Assembly: GCA_900074885.1 (NCBI GenBank)
Contig: FJUW01000039.1
Coordinates: 186,001-250,000 of the forward strand
Reading direction: 5' to 3'
DNA from: Rhynchosporium graminicola
Lineage: Eukaryota > Ascomycota > Leotiomycetes > Helotiales > Ploettnerulaceae
Length of the DNA stretch: 64,000 bases
In this document: positions 11,727-23,699 of the stretch, piece by piece
Numbering within the stretch: position 1 is the stretch's first letter
Layout of the letters: the number at the start of each line of letters is the position of its first letter
Position numbers and translations under genes: made by a program
Notes under the pieces: model-generated
Told to the model about the DNA's origin: nothing
Database searches by the model: none
The model's input: the letters and a program-made list of their open reading frames with translations, nothing else

Positions 11727-14700
11727 TCTCGAATCATATTTCAGATTTCTGAACATTCTTCTCGGGATCGAAACCAAGGCCATATGAGATTCTCGATCTC
11801 TACATGTTTTCCCAACAAATCTTTTCGACTTTGGTCCTTCGAACATACAAAATCTCCAACCACCACACTCATTGAATAAGACGACCGCAAAAACCTTTTT
11901 CCTTTTTTCCAAAAACCAACTTCACGATTGTTCTTGTACTGGCTGTAGACACGAAACTCGGCATGGTTTTTTGCTTCATTCTACCACGAGTTCACGACTT
12001 TGATTGATTCTAATTCCGGAAGACACATGATCGGAATGGGGAGTCCGGAACACCGGACAGAGATCATACACAAAATTACTTGTGTGTTGGTTTTCTCTTG
12101 GGTGGTTACTTCGGACTCTCTTCTCTTTCTTCATATGGCCTGATGAAAGACCCACCCTTTACGCTTCTGCAAGGGATTGAAACGATACATGCGAGACGAA
12201 CTCTCAAAACGAACTTCGTATTGCCAGCGTTACGTTTTGTTTGTGATTTCGGCGGCGTGGTGGAAAGCTTGCGGGGGGAGTGTCTGGGAGATGGAAGGGA
12301 ATGGAGTGGAGGAGCAATAAATAGGGAATTGGATACAACGTCTGTTACGACCCTCGGACGGGTTTGGGAAAGTGGGTCGATCTGATTCTGCTCTGCTGGT
12401 CCTGTCAGACGGAGCAGAACGTCTAATTGGCTTTCCCTTACCAGTACACATCTTCCGCGACTCCCACTGTCTCTTTCTTGACAACGGCACTTAGTTCTTT
12501 TGTTTTTCTCGAGTCGAACGACCGACCAACTTGGTCGATGTAGACTTACACATTTGATCGATGGATCGAGTAATGATGACCTTAATGACTCTCTTGTTAT
12601 CTTATTTTGCTACTTTGACTACGTTGTTGAGCTACCTTTCTTGTCCGCAACAGTTGTTGTTTCATTTGTTCTCTCTACCACAAACACACACAATACGATA
12701 TACACACACGCCAAATCGAATCGAATCTAATCGAACGAACCGAGTCTGACGGGATGGCATGGAATGAATGACAGACACTCGGGCGCCACAGGCAGATGCA
12801 ATTAACAGTTTTGCTAGCTGGCATGCACGCTTGCTTCTTTTATGTAACTGAACGACTTTATGAGAGAGAGAGGGAGAGAGACAATTAAAAGCTATTCTGT
12901 GTTCGTTCACTAGGGCCTTTTTGCGTCATGTGATATGATATGATATGATAGAAGGAATTAGTTTCTGTGATTACTTGTGAAAGAAATAATGAGATTCTTA
13001 TGACTGTACGAGGAACGGGGTGGGGATGAGGTGAGATGAGATGAGATGAAATAGGTAAGAGGGAAAGGTGAGAGGTAGAGGTAGAGAGGTAAGGGGTAGA
13101 GGTGTAGGTGAACAAAGTGTTTGTCGTGTATATGTGCATCCTGAGTGAGTACTAATAGTGGGTGATGTGTAGCTAGCTAGGTAGCCGTGCTGTCGCTGCG
13201 GTTATTTGGGAGTAAGTACCCAAGTACATGTATGCGTGCGGACAGAGAAATAAAGCCCCGTCTGTCATCTATCTATCTATCTGTCTCTAGCTAATCAAGT
13301 TGTTAGGTAGGTCTTGGGATACTGCTGCGTACTGTATGTATGATGCGCGCTGTATGCAGTATGCTGTATGCTGTATGGTGTATGCAGTGGGTCTCGGTAG
13401 TTCGGTGGTTGGTGGTTGGTGGCTAGTATTGATATATATATACGAGGTTATACTGTATGTATGTCTGATCTCCTATATGCTATGTTCTATGTTGTGGTAC
13501 ATGGTCCGATCCGACAAGTCGGAGTTTAGCTGATGGCTGATTTTGGGGAGAGGGGAGAGGGGAGAGTGAGCCGTCAGGAGGGGGCCGGCAGACGGGAGAT
13601 GGATTAGGAGATGGAAGATGATTCTCTCGGCAAACTTCATCGTTAGCTCCATACCTGTGGGGTTCGATATAGCTAGTGCACGTAATGAAAATCATGTATA
13701 AACAAACAGTCATGCTCGTCGAGGATAATAGGCAGGCAGGTAGGTGTTCGTTGAGAAGCTTTTGCTTCGTTGATTACCTAGGATAGATACGGTGATGGAT
13801 GGATCTACTAAGGAAGGGTAGGGAAAGAAGGGAAGCTTCACCCAACCAACACCTTGGGTGTACGTGGTGCCTCCTACGAGCCTTCGACTTCTATCTACAG
13901 TCGATTCTGAATCATCTAGAGAGCTAAGATGTGATTGATGTTCCTTTTAGTTCATGTAGATTCACGACAGCTTTACGATTCGATACGGTCAGGTTTTAGC
14001 TGGGGCTCTCGATATCACGCTATCTTTAGGGGACAGTCTCTTGCCTGTTATGATTACTTGGATCTACGAAGCCTTTAATTATGAATCTTCTCTCTATACG
14101 ATTAAAAGATCTCTTAGCCTTCGTATCTGGATACTAAGTCAGCTCGGGTGACCCGCCTTGAGTTGACATACGTACGTATCTACATCTTTTTAATTTCTTT
14201 TCGGCTCGAGCTAAGTATCGATTCATCTCCTGATCGATAACATGCGAACCGCCTTCGAACATGATAGATACGCGGTAGTGTGGTCAAAGAAAGCCCTTGC
14301 CTGACTAGGGTTTGCAAGGCCCGGAGACCTTTCAGTATCTGCCGTCCGACGAGTTCACTTGCCCTGCGAAGGGGAGTCCGAATAATAGTTGTTTATACCG
14401 AGCTGCGTTGAATTAAAGAGCTCTAGGAATATTTATAGCCTTTAAGATGAGTCGCTTTTAAGGTGAGGGGGATTTAAGCATTCGAGAGGCCTATTTCGGG
14501 GGGGATGTTTGATAGTGACAGACGAGGATACCTGGGTAGGAATTGCGAAGATAGAATAGTGAGCTAGACTTTCGGTGTCTCCTCTTACTGCCCCTTTGGT
14601 AGGCCATACAGTAGTATTTTCGTCGACCACCCTCTTAGAGCTCGTGAAACCATATTGATAAAGAGGAGCAAGTGAGAGAAGGATTCAAATGAGTACTTCT

Positions 14701-15080
14701 GGCCTATCAGTTAAGGATGTCTGGAGAAGGGATAAAGTAGACGTGCCCTAATCTGACTACGTGCTTTCTCTCTCTAGAGAACCTAGAAGGAGTAATGAGG
14801 AGACGGTCTTTACGCTCTGACTAGGTAGCTCTATATTCGGCATAAAAGCTTTCTTGTTTGTTTAGTTATAGGGGCATCACTTCCACCCTGGACAAACAAT
14901 AATCAAAGAAGATATCTGCCGGATAACTGAGTATAGTGTCGATAAGCGAATGTACTCGCATCATATCACATCTCATCAAAAGCACTACTCACTCATCTCA
15001 CTCAAGCCACACCCTCTGAATCAACGAACACTCACTCATGCTTCAAACCCAGACAAACCAAAAAACTTCATTCCAAAAAA
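11727..15080. other. Intergenic, stuA 3' flank and simple repeats
   Basis: No supported gene. It contains simple-sequence patches: GATAT pentamers near 12929-12949, a GAGAG patch near 12863-12880, a TATC run near 13265-13282 and GGTTGGT repeats near 13405-13420. Open frames are short and their translations are repeat-driven. Confidence 0.6.
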
Positions 15081-16077
15081 TCAATCTACTCTATAAAGCA
15101 AAAACCCCACCGTCCCGCCCCGTCCATCCACTTCCAACACCCCCTCCATAACCCTTCCACTCTCCACCTTCCTAATCGCTTCCTCAACACAACTCCTCCT
15201 CTCCTCCTCACTTGCCGTGCTCGGCAAAGACCGGCGCAATTCTCTGTCGGATGATGTACCTGTCCCAGCACTGAAAACCAGGCCGAGGACGAGCCCCTCG
15301 AGCGATTCGTCGGTAGTGAAAGAGCGGAAATAGAGCGTTTGCACGGAGTCTTGGATGGTGGGTAGTGGTACTTCGATATCTGGTGTGGCTGTGCTTGTGC
15401 TTGGAGGTGTGAGGATTTGTGTGCTTAATAATGTGGCGAGGAGTGGCCAGGCGGTTTCCGGGACCGAGTACGCGGAGGGCGTGTTGCGGAGGGGGAGGTG
15501 TGGTGAGAATGCGCATGTTGGGTTCGCTGGTAAGGGTGGGAGATTGTCGAGGGCTTTTGTTGAGGTTGAGGATGTGGATGAGGTTGTTAATGGAAGGTGT
15601 GCTGTTTGGTTTGTTAATTTGAATATTTGGAATGGTATACATGATTTCGCTGGGGTGGTGAGGAAAGACGATGTGAAAGTGATTGAGTCTCTTGCTCCTT
15701 CATCTCATTTTTCCGATATCCAGAAAAACATTCCCATGATCCACGTTAGAGCTTCAAGGACCTGGAAACACGAAGCATTGAAAGGAAATCGCGCAGGATG
15801 TTCCACTTAATAGGAAGTTATCCAGATGCCTTGCTTGCATCTGACAGGACGATGTATAAGCCAATTTCCCAACACCCATACCCAAATCGAAAAACAGACT
15901 TCTAGTCCTACGTATCTCTACTCACAGCACAGTCTCCAAAAAAAAAACACCAAGAAGCAAAACACAATAAACTCAAAACTTACGTAAAAAAGACAGCTTC
16001 TCAATAGCTCTCGCCTCCACCCCGGTCGTCGCCATCAACAGCGAACTGCCAATCACCAAAGCATTTGAGAAGAACAT
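15081..16077 (-). CDS. Putative secreted protein of unknown function
   Basis: I do not recognise this protein. An ATG at 16077 opens a short exon (16077-15984) whose first 23 or so residues form a classical secretion signal (MFFSNALVIGSSLLMATTGVEA). It ends at a GTAAGT donor. A stop-free frame of about 207 codons runs from roughly 15703 to a stop at 15081-15083. It carries a Ser/Thr/Pro-rich segment and then a mixed-charge C-terminal part that looks like a folded domain (YFRSFTTDESLEGLVLGLVF, then ELRRSLPSTASEEERRS). Joining 15984 to an acceptor at 15704 gives a 238-residue protein through a 280 bp intron, which is long for this window, so a further small exon is possible. No ATG starts the long frame, so ORF calling alone misses it. 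Existence is moderately supported; the exon join is tentative. Confidence 0.5.
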
Positions 16078-17497
16078 GACGTGTATTGACAGTGACTAAA
16101 AGTATGTAATGTAATGTAAAGATAAATATCTCGCCGGGAGAATGGCGTCTGTCCAGCAGGGAAGAAGAGAAAAGAATAGGATAGAAAAAGGTAAATATCA
16201 ATATCAATATCAATGTATAGTCGCAAAGTAGAAAGGTCCCAATTAATTAATAAATAATCTTTCCCAGAGTCCAGAATTGGACCTGCCTGCTCTGCTCTAC
16301 TCTGTCAAAGATGAGATATAGGATGAAGAGAAGAGAAAGATAATCAATGGGGAAGTGTAAGCTTATCATGCCATACACACGGACGTGACTGCGTGGGTAT
16401 CATCCCGTGCACGTACAAACCTTGGGCTACAAAACCCAGGGAGGTACCGAACGGTTGTGAGGTATCTGAGGATAAGAACCCCCACGATTTATGGTTCACC
16501 ATATGCACACACATCTGGGAGAGATAAAGCAGATCTCTCTTATTTGGGCTCTGAGTCGGGAGACGAGGGAAGGTTCGGCCGTGCGCAAACATCGGGGATG
16601 AGGCTCGAAGAGTGTCATGGTAGTTTCGCCTCATCTGATCTCTTCGGCTGTTTTTGGGGGTGATGAAAACAATGGCCCGTGATTCCTCGCTTAGACTTTC
16701 GTGCGACCTAGCCTGGGCAGTGGGAATCATATCCATTGATAGACATTCATTCCTTGTGCAAAGGAAATAGGCGCGCATAGTTACGAGGTCGAACATTGGG
16801 GCTCTATCGAAATTATCAAATTGGTGAGTGGGAAGTGATGTCAAAATTGCGAAAATCTAGGAAGGTAGCAAGTATAGAAAGGAACGAAACGAAACGTCGA
16901 AACGTCGAAACGAGGGGTGCAGGTGGTGTTTTGGCTTGGCGATGCGAAGCGAGTCTTGGAAGATGGATCTGCGACACCAGCTCGGAGGTTTCATGTATCT
17001 ACGAACCCGATTATCTAGGCTTGAGCTTATCTCTTCCCACTTACTTGGGTCTTTGTTATGGATTTTAGTGAATGGCTGTTTTGTGGCTGCGGGGGTTTTG
17101 TCAGATCGGCTTGTGCGAGTAAATTTCGATTTGGGAGAGAAGGAGGACGCAAGTCTTCAGGGGAGAAAGACCGGGGTCCCTAGGAGATATGCCCTGTGGA
17201 TCTTGCTGGTAGATTCCTATAAGGCTGATCTCCCTGGTTTCTTGGGCTACGGATGGGGAAAAGAATTCGACGAACGAAAATGGACAAATAATCCGGCATG
17301 TAAGAGTCTGCAGAGTCTCTGGGTAGAGAACCGTCGATCATCGTAAAGGCGAATCTGCAGCTTCCTCGAATCTCCGAATCAACTACTCAAAGGGCGGCAT
17401 ATATAGGAAAGTAAACACGAAGCGATATGAGCTCCAGAAGCACTATAAAGTCATCAATTCGTCATCTGTGATATCATGCCTGCCGGATATAAAACAA
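16078..17497. other. Intergenic, no supported gene
   Basis: Overlapping short frames occur on both strands. The longest, 16344-16844 minus, starts at TTG and has no recognisable feature. I see nothing I can support. Confidence 0.55.
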
Positions 17498-18602
17498 TCA
17501 ATGAGACTCCAACCAAGCCAGCATTTGATCAAATGCCTCTTCCTGCGCGGCCTTGATTTTTGGATCTTCATACTCTCCTACAACGCCAAATCCATGCGGC
17601 ACGCCTGAATACGTCTTGAATTCACACTCGACGGTATTCTCCTTCAAGTACTTCTCGCCATGCTCCTTAACTTCATCGGAGAAAAGCTGGTCGTTCTCCA
17701 CACAGACAAATGCCAATGGGGATTTCGTTCCCTCGAAGTCTTCCCGGGCGACCAAAGTAGCGTGAGCAATTGCTCCGGCTTTGATATATGGACCTTTTTT
17801 GACAACACCAGCTTCTTCGTCCTTGACCTGTTGACCCCAAGTAACAGTATCTGGTTTCTCTCCAGCCAGAAGTAATGTCATCCTACCTCCGAAGCAGTAT
17901 CCTACGGAGTATATCCCTCCTCCGTTCGCTACAGCATCTGCGAACTCATCCTTGGCCGCCTCCATGACCTTGTGCAGAATCGGAAGGACTTTCTCTGGTG
18001 TCTGTCGTGCCAGCCACATATCAGTTAAGAAAGACTTCGCAGTTTCCGCCAATCCCAGTTTGATTTGCTCAATAATCGATGGGTCTTTCTCTGCAGTATA
18101 GGTAGCAGATCCTGGAAGAGGATCGTCTGAGAACATATCTGGCACTACGACCAAGTATCCCTCCTTTGCAAACTTGTCTGCCTGGATCTGATTGTTCTCA
18201 GAATGGAGACCGGTAGCTCCAGTGAGGAAAAGTAGGAGCTTCGAAGGAGAATGTGGGTAATCGGCTGGTTTCGAGACGTAGACATCGATTCCTCCCAGCT
18301 GTGTCATTTTCCCACTGGGTCCAACTCCAGAAGCTGCTTCAAGTCAGCACATGCTGTCTTGTTCGGCGCATTCTTCGCAAGAACTCTATGAAAGTACTGA
18401 CCAGTTGGCCTATCTTTTACACAGTGCTGTGAACATCAGCCTTGTTGCGCAGTAGTTCTGAGTTGCGGTGTGGTCTTACCTCACCAAGACCCCCCATCGA
18501 CGCACCTGTCTGCGCGGTGGTGTCTCCTGGCACGACGCCTGCCTTTGAATCCTCTGCGGCATCGCTTTCTGGGGCTTTGGTTGCAACTTCAGGATCTGCC
18601 AT
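17498..18602 (-). CDS. Dienelactone hydrolase family protein
   Basis: Alpha/beta hydrolase of the dienelactone hydrolase family, probably cytosolic; the substrate in fungi is usually unknown. Exons are 18602-18480, 18426-18402 (25 bp) and 18333-17498, giving 327 residues. The joins restore the family's N-terminal GEHCVKDRPT segment. The nucleophile elbow GYCFGG places the catalytic Cys at about residue 196, with a candidate Asp at 264 (VENDQ) and His at 296 (GVPHGFG), which completes the triad. The first 40 residues are acidic and low-complexity, a common feature in fungal members. Its ATG lies 274 bp from that of RPA1 on the other strand, so the two share one promoter region. The family is clear; the reaction is not. 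Confidence 0.93.
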
Positions 18603-18762
18603 GATTGTGGTGGTAGTCTCGGGTTGTGGTTACAGTTGAATATTAAGGGAGATTCGGAGTATTGGGATAGGTCTATCGGTATCGCGGGGTGCAGAGGTCC
18701 ACTTTACCTCTACGGAGTACCTAGTCAGCCTGCCCCGCACTTTACACGAGTCCTACCTAGCG

Positions 18763-18785
18763 ACGCGTTCTTTTCCAAAACGCGT
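18763..18785. promoter_or_regulatory. Two MluI cell-cycle boxes (ACGCGT) upstream of RPA1
   Basis: Perfect palindromic ACGCGT sites lie at 18763-18768 and 18780-18785, about 92-114 bp before the RPA1 ATG. ACGCGT is the binding core of the MBF (Mbp1/Swi6) G1/S regulator, and yeast replication genes including the RPA subunits carry it. I noticed only four other copies in the window, so this pair is not background clustering. Confidence 0.7.
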
Positions 18786-18876
18786 CAAACTCCAAGTCAA
18801 CACAGAGGAACATATATATTCTACCGCCACAACGCAAAGAACAACTACAAGAAACGCACGGCAAACTTTCTTTAAC

Positions 18877-20909
18877 ATGGCAGACGCTGCTCGATCTCAG
18901 ATTACGCGGGGAGCTCTGAAGTAAGATCTTTCATCCCACACACCCCGACCCTCCTAACTCTTTCCAGTGCTATCTTCAATGACCCTTCCACCCTCGAATC
19001 ACAATTTCCGGTTCCAGTCTGCCAGTGCGTGCAGATCAAGACTCTCCCGTCCACTGGAGATGGCGCCCCAGAGAGATATCGTTTGGTTCTGAGTGACATG
19101 GACAACTTCGTTCAGAGCATGCTTGCTACTCGTAGGTCTCCTTGCCACTTTGCTGCGAAAGCTGCTGACTGAAACATAGAGGCAAATCACGTCGTGCACG
19201 AGGGCAGATTGAAGAAAGGTAGTATAGTTAGACTAAAGCAATATCAGGCAAATGCTGTCAAGGGTAAAAGGTATGTGGAAGCTCCGATAGCCCTGGAACA
19301 TTAACTCATATTTTCAGAATTTTGATCATACTGGACCTCGAAGTCATCGAAAGCTTGGGAGAACTTGAGAAGCTCGGCGAACCCGTTGCTCTTACCGTGA
19401 AGGAAGAGGCAGATGTCAAACCGACAAACACAACCATTGCTGGTAATGGATTCTACGGCAACCAACCAAAGCCTGAGCCCATTTCCCAGCCACGATCTCT
19501 ACCTTCCCGAGGGCAGGGACCTTCAAGCTCTTCTTCCCACGGAACCATATACCCTATTGAAGGTCTTTCGCCCTACGCTCACAAGTGGACAATCAAAGCT
19601 CGCGTCACCCAAAAGTCGGATATCAAGACATGGAAGAAGGCAAATAGTGAAGGCAAGCTTTTCAGTGTCAATCTTCTGGATGAGAGTGGTGAAATCAAGG
19701 CCACTGGATTCAACGAGCAGTGTGATATGCTCTATGATTTATTCCAAGAAGGCTCGGTCTACTACATCTCGAATCCATGCCGAGTTAACCTCGCCAAGAA
19801 GCAATTTTCGACCCTTCCCAATGACTACGAGCTCACGTTCGAGAGAGATACTGTCGTAGAGAAGGCCGAAGATCAAGATAATGTGCCCCAGATTCGATAC
19901 AATTTCACAACCATTTCGGCTCTGCAGGATATTGAGAAGGACTCGACTATTGATATCATCGCTGTCTTGAAAGAAGTCGCCGATGTTAACCAGATCGTTT
20001 CGAAGACAACACAGATGCCATTCGACAAGCGGGAGCTCACTTTGGTCGACGACACTGGTTACTCGGTCAGACTCACCATATGGGGCAAATCAGCTGTCTC
20101 CTTTGATGCTAACCCTGAATCGATCATTGCATTCAAGGGCGCTAAAGTTTCCGACTTTGGGGGTCGCAGTTTGAGCTTACTTTCTTCTGGAACTATGGCT
20201 ATCAACCCTGACATCTCAGAGGCGCATAAGTTGAAAGGTTGGTACGACTCACAGGGAAGAACGGACAGCTTTGCCACGCATAACAATATGTCTGGTGCTG
20301 GAGCTGCCGGTGGTCGAAACGAGCAAGTTAAGACTATTTCTGCAGTCAGAGAGGAGAACTTGGGTATGTCGGAGAACCCTGATTACTTCTCTGTCAAGGC
20401 TACAATCGTATACATCAAGCAAGACAGCTTCGCATACCCGGCTTGTCTGAATGATGGCTGCAATAAGAAGGTCGTGGATATGGGAGATGGCACTTGGAAC
20501 TGTGAGAAGTGCAGTGCAAGTCATCCCAGACCGGAGTACCGGTACATCATGTCGTTGAATGTGAACGATCATACCGGTCAGCTCTGGCTGAGTTGCTTCG
20601 ATGATGTTGGCCGTGCAGTTATGGGGATGAGCGGCGATCAACTTATGGAGTTGAAGGAGAACGATACCGCTGCGATGGAGAAGGCATTTGAAAACGCAAA
20701 TTGTAAGACTCTGATTTTCAAATGCAGAGCTAAGATGGACAATTTCCAGGATCAGCAGAGGTATGTGGCGATCATCGCTGTTGAACGCAGAATTAATGCT
20801 AATCCAATTCCATAGAGTTCGCTACCAAGTCATGAACGGTTCGCCAATCAACTACGCCATGGAAGCCAGCAAACTCGCAACGCTCATCAAGTTGTACAGC
20901 ATTGAATAG
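18877..20909 (+). CDS. RPA1: Replication protein A large subunit
   Basis: Large subunit of the heterotrimeric single-strand DNA-binding complex used in replication, repair and recombination in the nucleus. Exons are 18877-18920, 18968-19131, 19180-19270, 19318-20760 and 20816-20909, giving 611 residues, the usual size. Visible parts are the N-terminal OB fold (residues 1 to about 100, beginning ITRGALNAIFND), a Ser-rich linker, DNA-binding domain A from about residue 180 (IEGLSPYAHKWTIKARV), domain B, and domain C. Domain C has a zinc ribbon of the form C-x4-C...C-x2-C at about 476-502. The last exon completes VRYQVMNGSPINYA. Two MCB elements upstream fit G1/S-phase transcription. Confidence 0.97.
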
Positions 20910-21673
20910 CTTGTTGTTAGTGATTTTCCAATTTTGTTGCACCGTCCACCAGAGGTTGTGTTTGTTTTTATGGGAACGGGTTACGAATCAGAAAGCCGGG
21001 AAGATGTAGTCGCATTCATGATCAGTCTTACCTTATTGTAGATCTTTTAGTGATGATAAAAAGTCTAACGTGGGCCGTCGCTGGGGACGTACGCGCTGAC
21101 TGTTAGCTTATGGTAGAGGCGTTGTGGCTGCAATAGCAGTAGATATTCTATGAATGAGCAAATGAAACAACCTTTTCCCTATATCCTGAAATCGCTGCAA
21201 ATCTCGATCGTCATAAATTACACGCAACTCCAACTTTCAGAGGAGCCAGTGTGCAGAATCCCCGGAAATGCTACTCATCATGTTCATAGATGCGATAGAA
21301 GTCAAAAAATTCTTGGATGTGATCTTAGTATCTGACAAGGTAACTCTGCCCTCTTCACAACTATCGCCAAGATCCAAATAACATCGTTTCGCCTGCTGCT
21401 CTGGTGTTCTCAACAGCATTTTTTCTAAGACGAAATCATAGCTCCTCTACGCCAGTTTCCATATGCAGCCAGCCACCCAGCTCCAATGCAAGTACGCCCG
21501 CTACTGCTCGCATCCAAAAATGCCTTAATGTCACACCCGTGAACAGGGCTTGAGATCTCCATCCATCATCATGCATCATTATGTATTTCCTCGTCAGCAT
21601 CAGAGAGCCAGTGCAGGCAAGCAAAAGAGTTCCATCCATGCATCAGGGTCCTATCTAGCACGTGCAATATCAC
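20910..21673. other. Convergent intergenic region
   Basis: This is the shared 3' flank of RPA1 and the CSN3 gene. No further gene or repeat is seen. Confidence 0.6.
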
Positions 21674-23255
21674 TCAATACATCGACATGATGTCCTCGTC
21701 ATCAAGACTCTCGTTCCACCCTGCTCCTGGTGCATCTTGCTCAGGATGCTGTTCCTTACTCTTCTTTATCTTCTGCATAAATTTAACGTACTCCTTATCA
21801 TATGTGACCATGCGATCTGTCTGCTTAATCTCCTTGGTCAAGTCTTGAATGCGAGCCGTTGCAGCCGCCAGCTCGCTCTGCATCTGACGTTCAGACAAAG
21901 CAGCTCCGGATGGCGAGAAAGTAAGGATAGCAGGACCGGTAGGAGGATGGCTGAGAGTGGCATGCAAATCTCCACGTTGGATCATCTGTTGGACAAGAGC
22001 TTCGCCAGCCTGAAGATTCTGTAACTTGTATCCTGTCTCCGCGCTTGTAGTCTGGCTAAAGACTTCGGGAATTGATATTTTGCTGTATACATCTCCTAGA
22101 TCGCGGATCGCGAATCGCTGGAAGGCACTCTGAACTTGAAGAATCAGGCCGGTATTACCATCGTTTCTCCACCATGTAGTGCCTGCTTCTATCTCGGACT
22201 TGACTCGTGATGCAGTGCCGCTCTCGAATATCTGGGCGAGAGCCTCGTATGGCTTGGCTAGGGTATGGTAACTCTTGCCAGGGCCGGGGCTGGTAGATTT
22301 TGGTAGAGGTAAATATTGTCCTTCTTTCAGGAGCCCGACCAGAATCCACTTCTTGTAGGCCTCAACCATGATCTTACTGGGACTCGAATCCTTACTTGGG
22401 TATGTGACCGCGCTCTCGAGGCAGTGAAATGCATTCTCCCAATCAACCAAACCAATGTGGACCATTCCGCTGTATAAGAAGTACTCCAAGATATCTTGGT
22501 ATTTGAGCTTAGTGTTGAGTTTAGTCGCTGGCGTGATGTAGGCGGCAGGACTGAGACTCATATCGCAGAGGTATTTCGGCTTCGGTAGGGCTGAGTAGCC
22601 TGGTACATAGAGTATAAACTTCTTGAGAGCTGGTGCGGCATCTACATAGCGTCGTGATTCCATAGCGAGCTTGACGAGAGTGAGGTGGTTGGCAGTAAGC
22701 ATGCTACCAGAGGGATCCAAACGCAGAATTGCATTTCTGATGGGAGCGACTGCAAGATGTGGCTAGATTGCGTTAGCTATTTGTATCTCAAAAATCTCCC
22801 AGTGATAGCAGACTTGTCTAGAACTTCGTGCAAAGTCCGCCACACTTTTTATGATATAATTAAGCTCGTCGCCAAGATATCGGATCTGTCTCGCATCGAA
22901 CACTTGCAGGAATTGAACCATCTTAGACCACAATATGTCCATATTCACACTTTTCGCAGTATTCTTGCTCGTTGCCTGGACGTTGGCAACCAGACAGAAA
23001 GCATATGGCACGGTATTGAAGGCAGGATCGATGACCTTAGTGGTATTAGCTATATTCCAGTAAAGCTATGATTATCTGACTCACCTGTAACATGTTCTCC
23101 CCGCCCGCCGTGGGCTGCATCATCTTTGCGTCGCTGATCTTCTTCACAGCTTCGATTTGACTCTTGATGCCCTCGTCATATTGCTGATCAGAAAGAGGAA
23201 TTCGAGGTGCCGGGAGAGGGGGAAACGAATGGAGCTTCGATAATAGGTCTTCCAT
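21674..23255 (-). CDS. csn3: COP9 signalosome complex subunit 3
   Basis: Subunit of the COP9 signalosome, the nuclear and cytosolic complex that removes NEDD8 from cullins. Exons are 23255-23085, 23035-22814 and 22762-21674, giving 493 residues. The start is ATG 23255 (MEDLLSKLHSFPPLP); the frame upstream begins only with TTG. Joins restore NMLQVIDPAFNTVPYAF and then RQPHLAVAPIRNAILRLDPSG, both typical of CSN3. The C-terminal half reads as helical repeats followed by a PCI-type region (about residues 270-430). It ends with a charged tail carrying the acidic LDDEDIMSMY, as in other fungal members. The first acceptor (CTAAG) and second donor (GTCTGC) are weak, so those junctions carry some doubt. 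It is divergent from proA across 444 bp. Confidence 0.88.
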
Positions 23256-23699
23256 CGTAAGCGCCTGCTGCAAAGCTCGATTGTGATATCTTAGTCGTGC
23301 GCCTTCGCTGAGGTCGAGTTTGTTCGGACAGGTGGGGTGAAGCTCTATCTAAGCTCCCGTCTAGAGATTAGCAGGAGCCTTGCACTTGTGGTGGAAGGTA
23401 TCGCGGCTTGACGGGGATCAAAGCTCCTGCAGATAGCTCAATAAATTTCTTTGGAGGCTTTTCAGCGTTTGTTGTCGAGAATGTTTATGAGCTCTATTCT
23501 TTGTCGAGCTTTGGAAGTAGACAAGGCTGTTGCCGTCAACAATTCACAAGCGGGACTTTCCCCACACCGGGTGTACTTCGGCACGCGACCGCGCTTTGAT
23601 GTGGCGACGTCAATTCTTTGTAATGGCACCCAACATAGTTCGTGGATATATGTCTTAAGTCACGCTAAAGCCGAATTTCTGAAGCACTTCCAATTTAAA
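23256..23699. promoter_or_regulatory. Divergent csn3 / proA promoter region
   Basis: 444 bp lie between the two start codons. I saw no TGACTC-type amino-acid-control site and no ACGCGT. Confidence 0.5.

Noticed and set aside
16344..16844. 166-codon minus-strand frame
   Set aside because: TTG start, no recognisable feature, several overlapping frames on the other strand, and no exon context.
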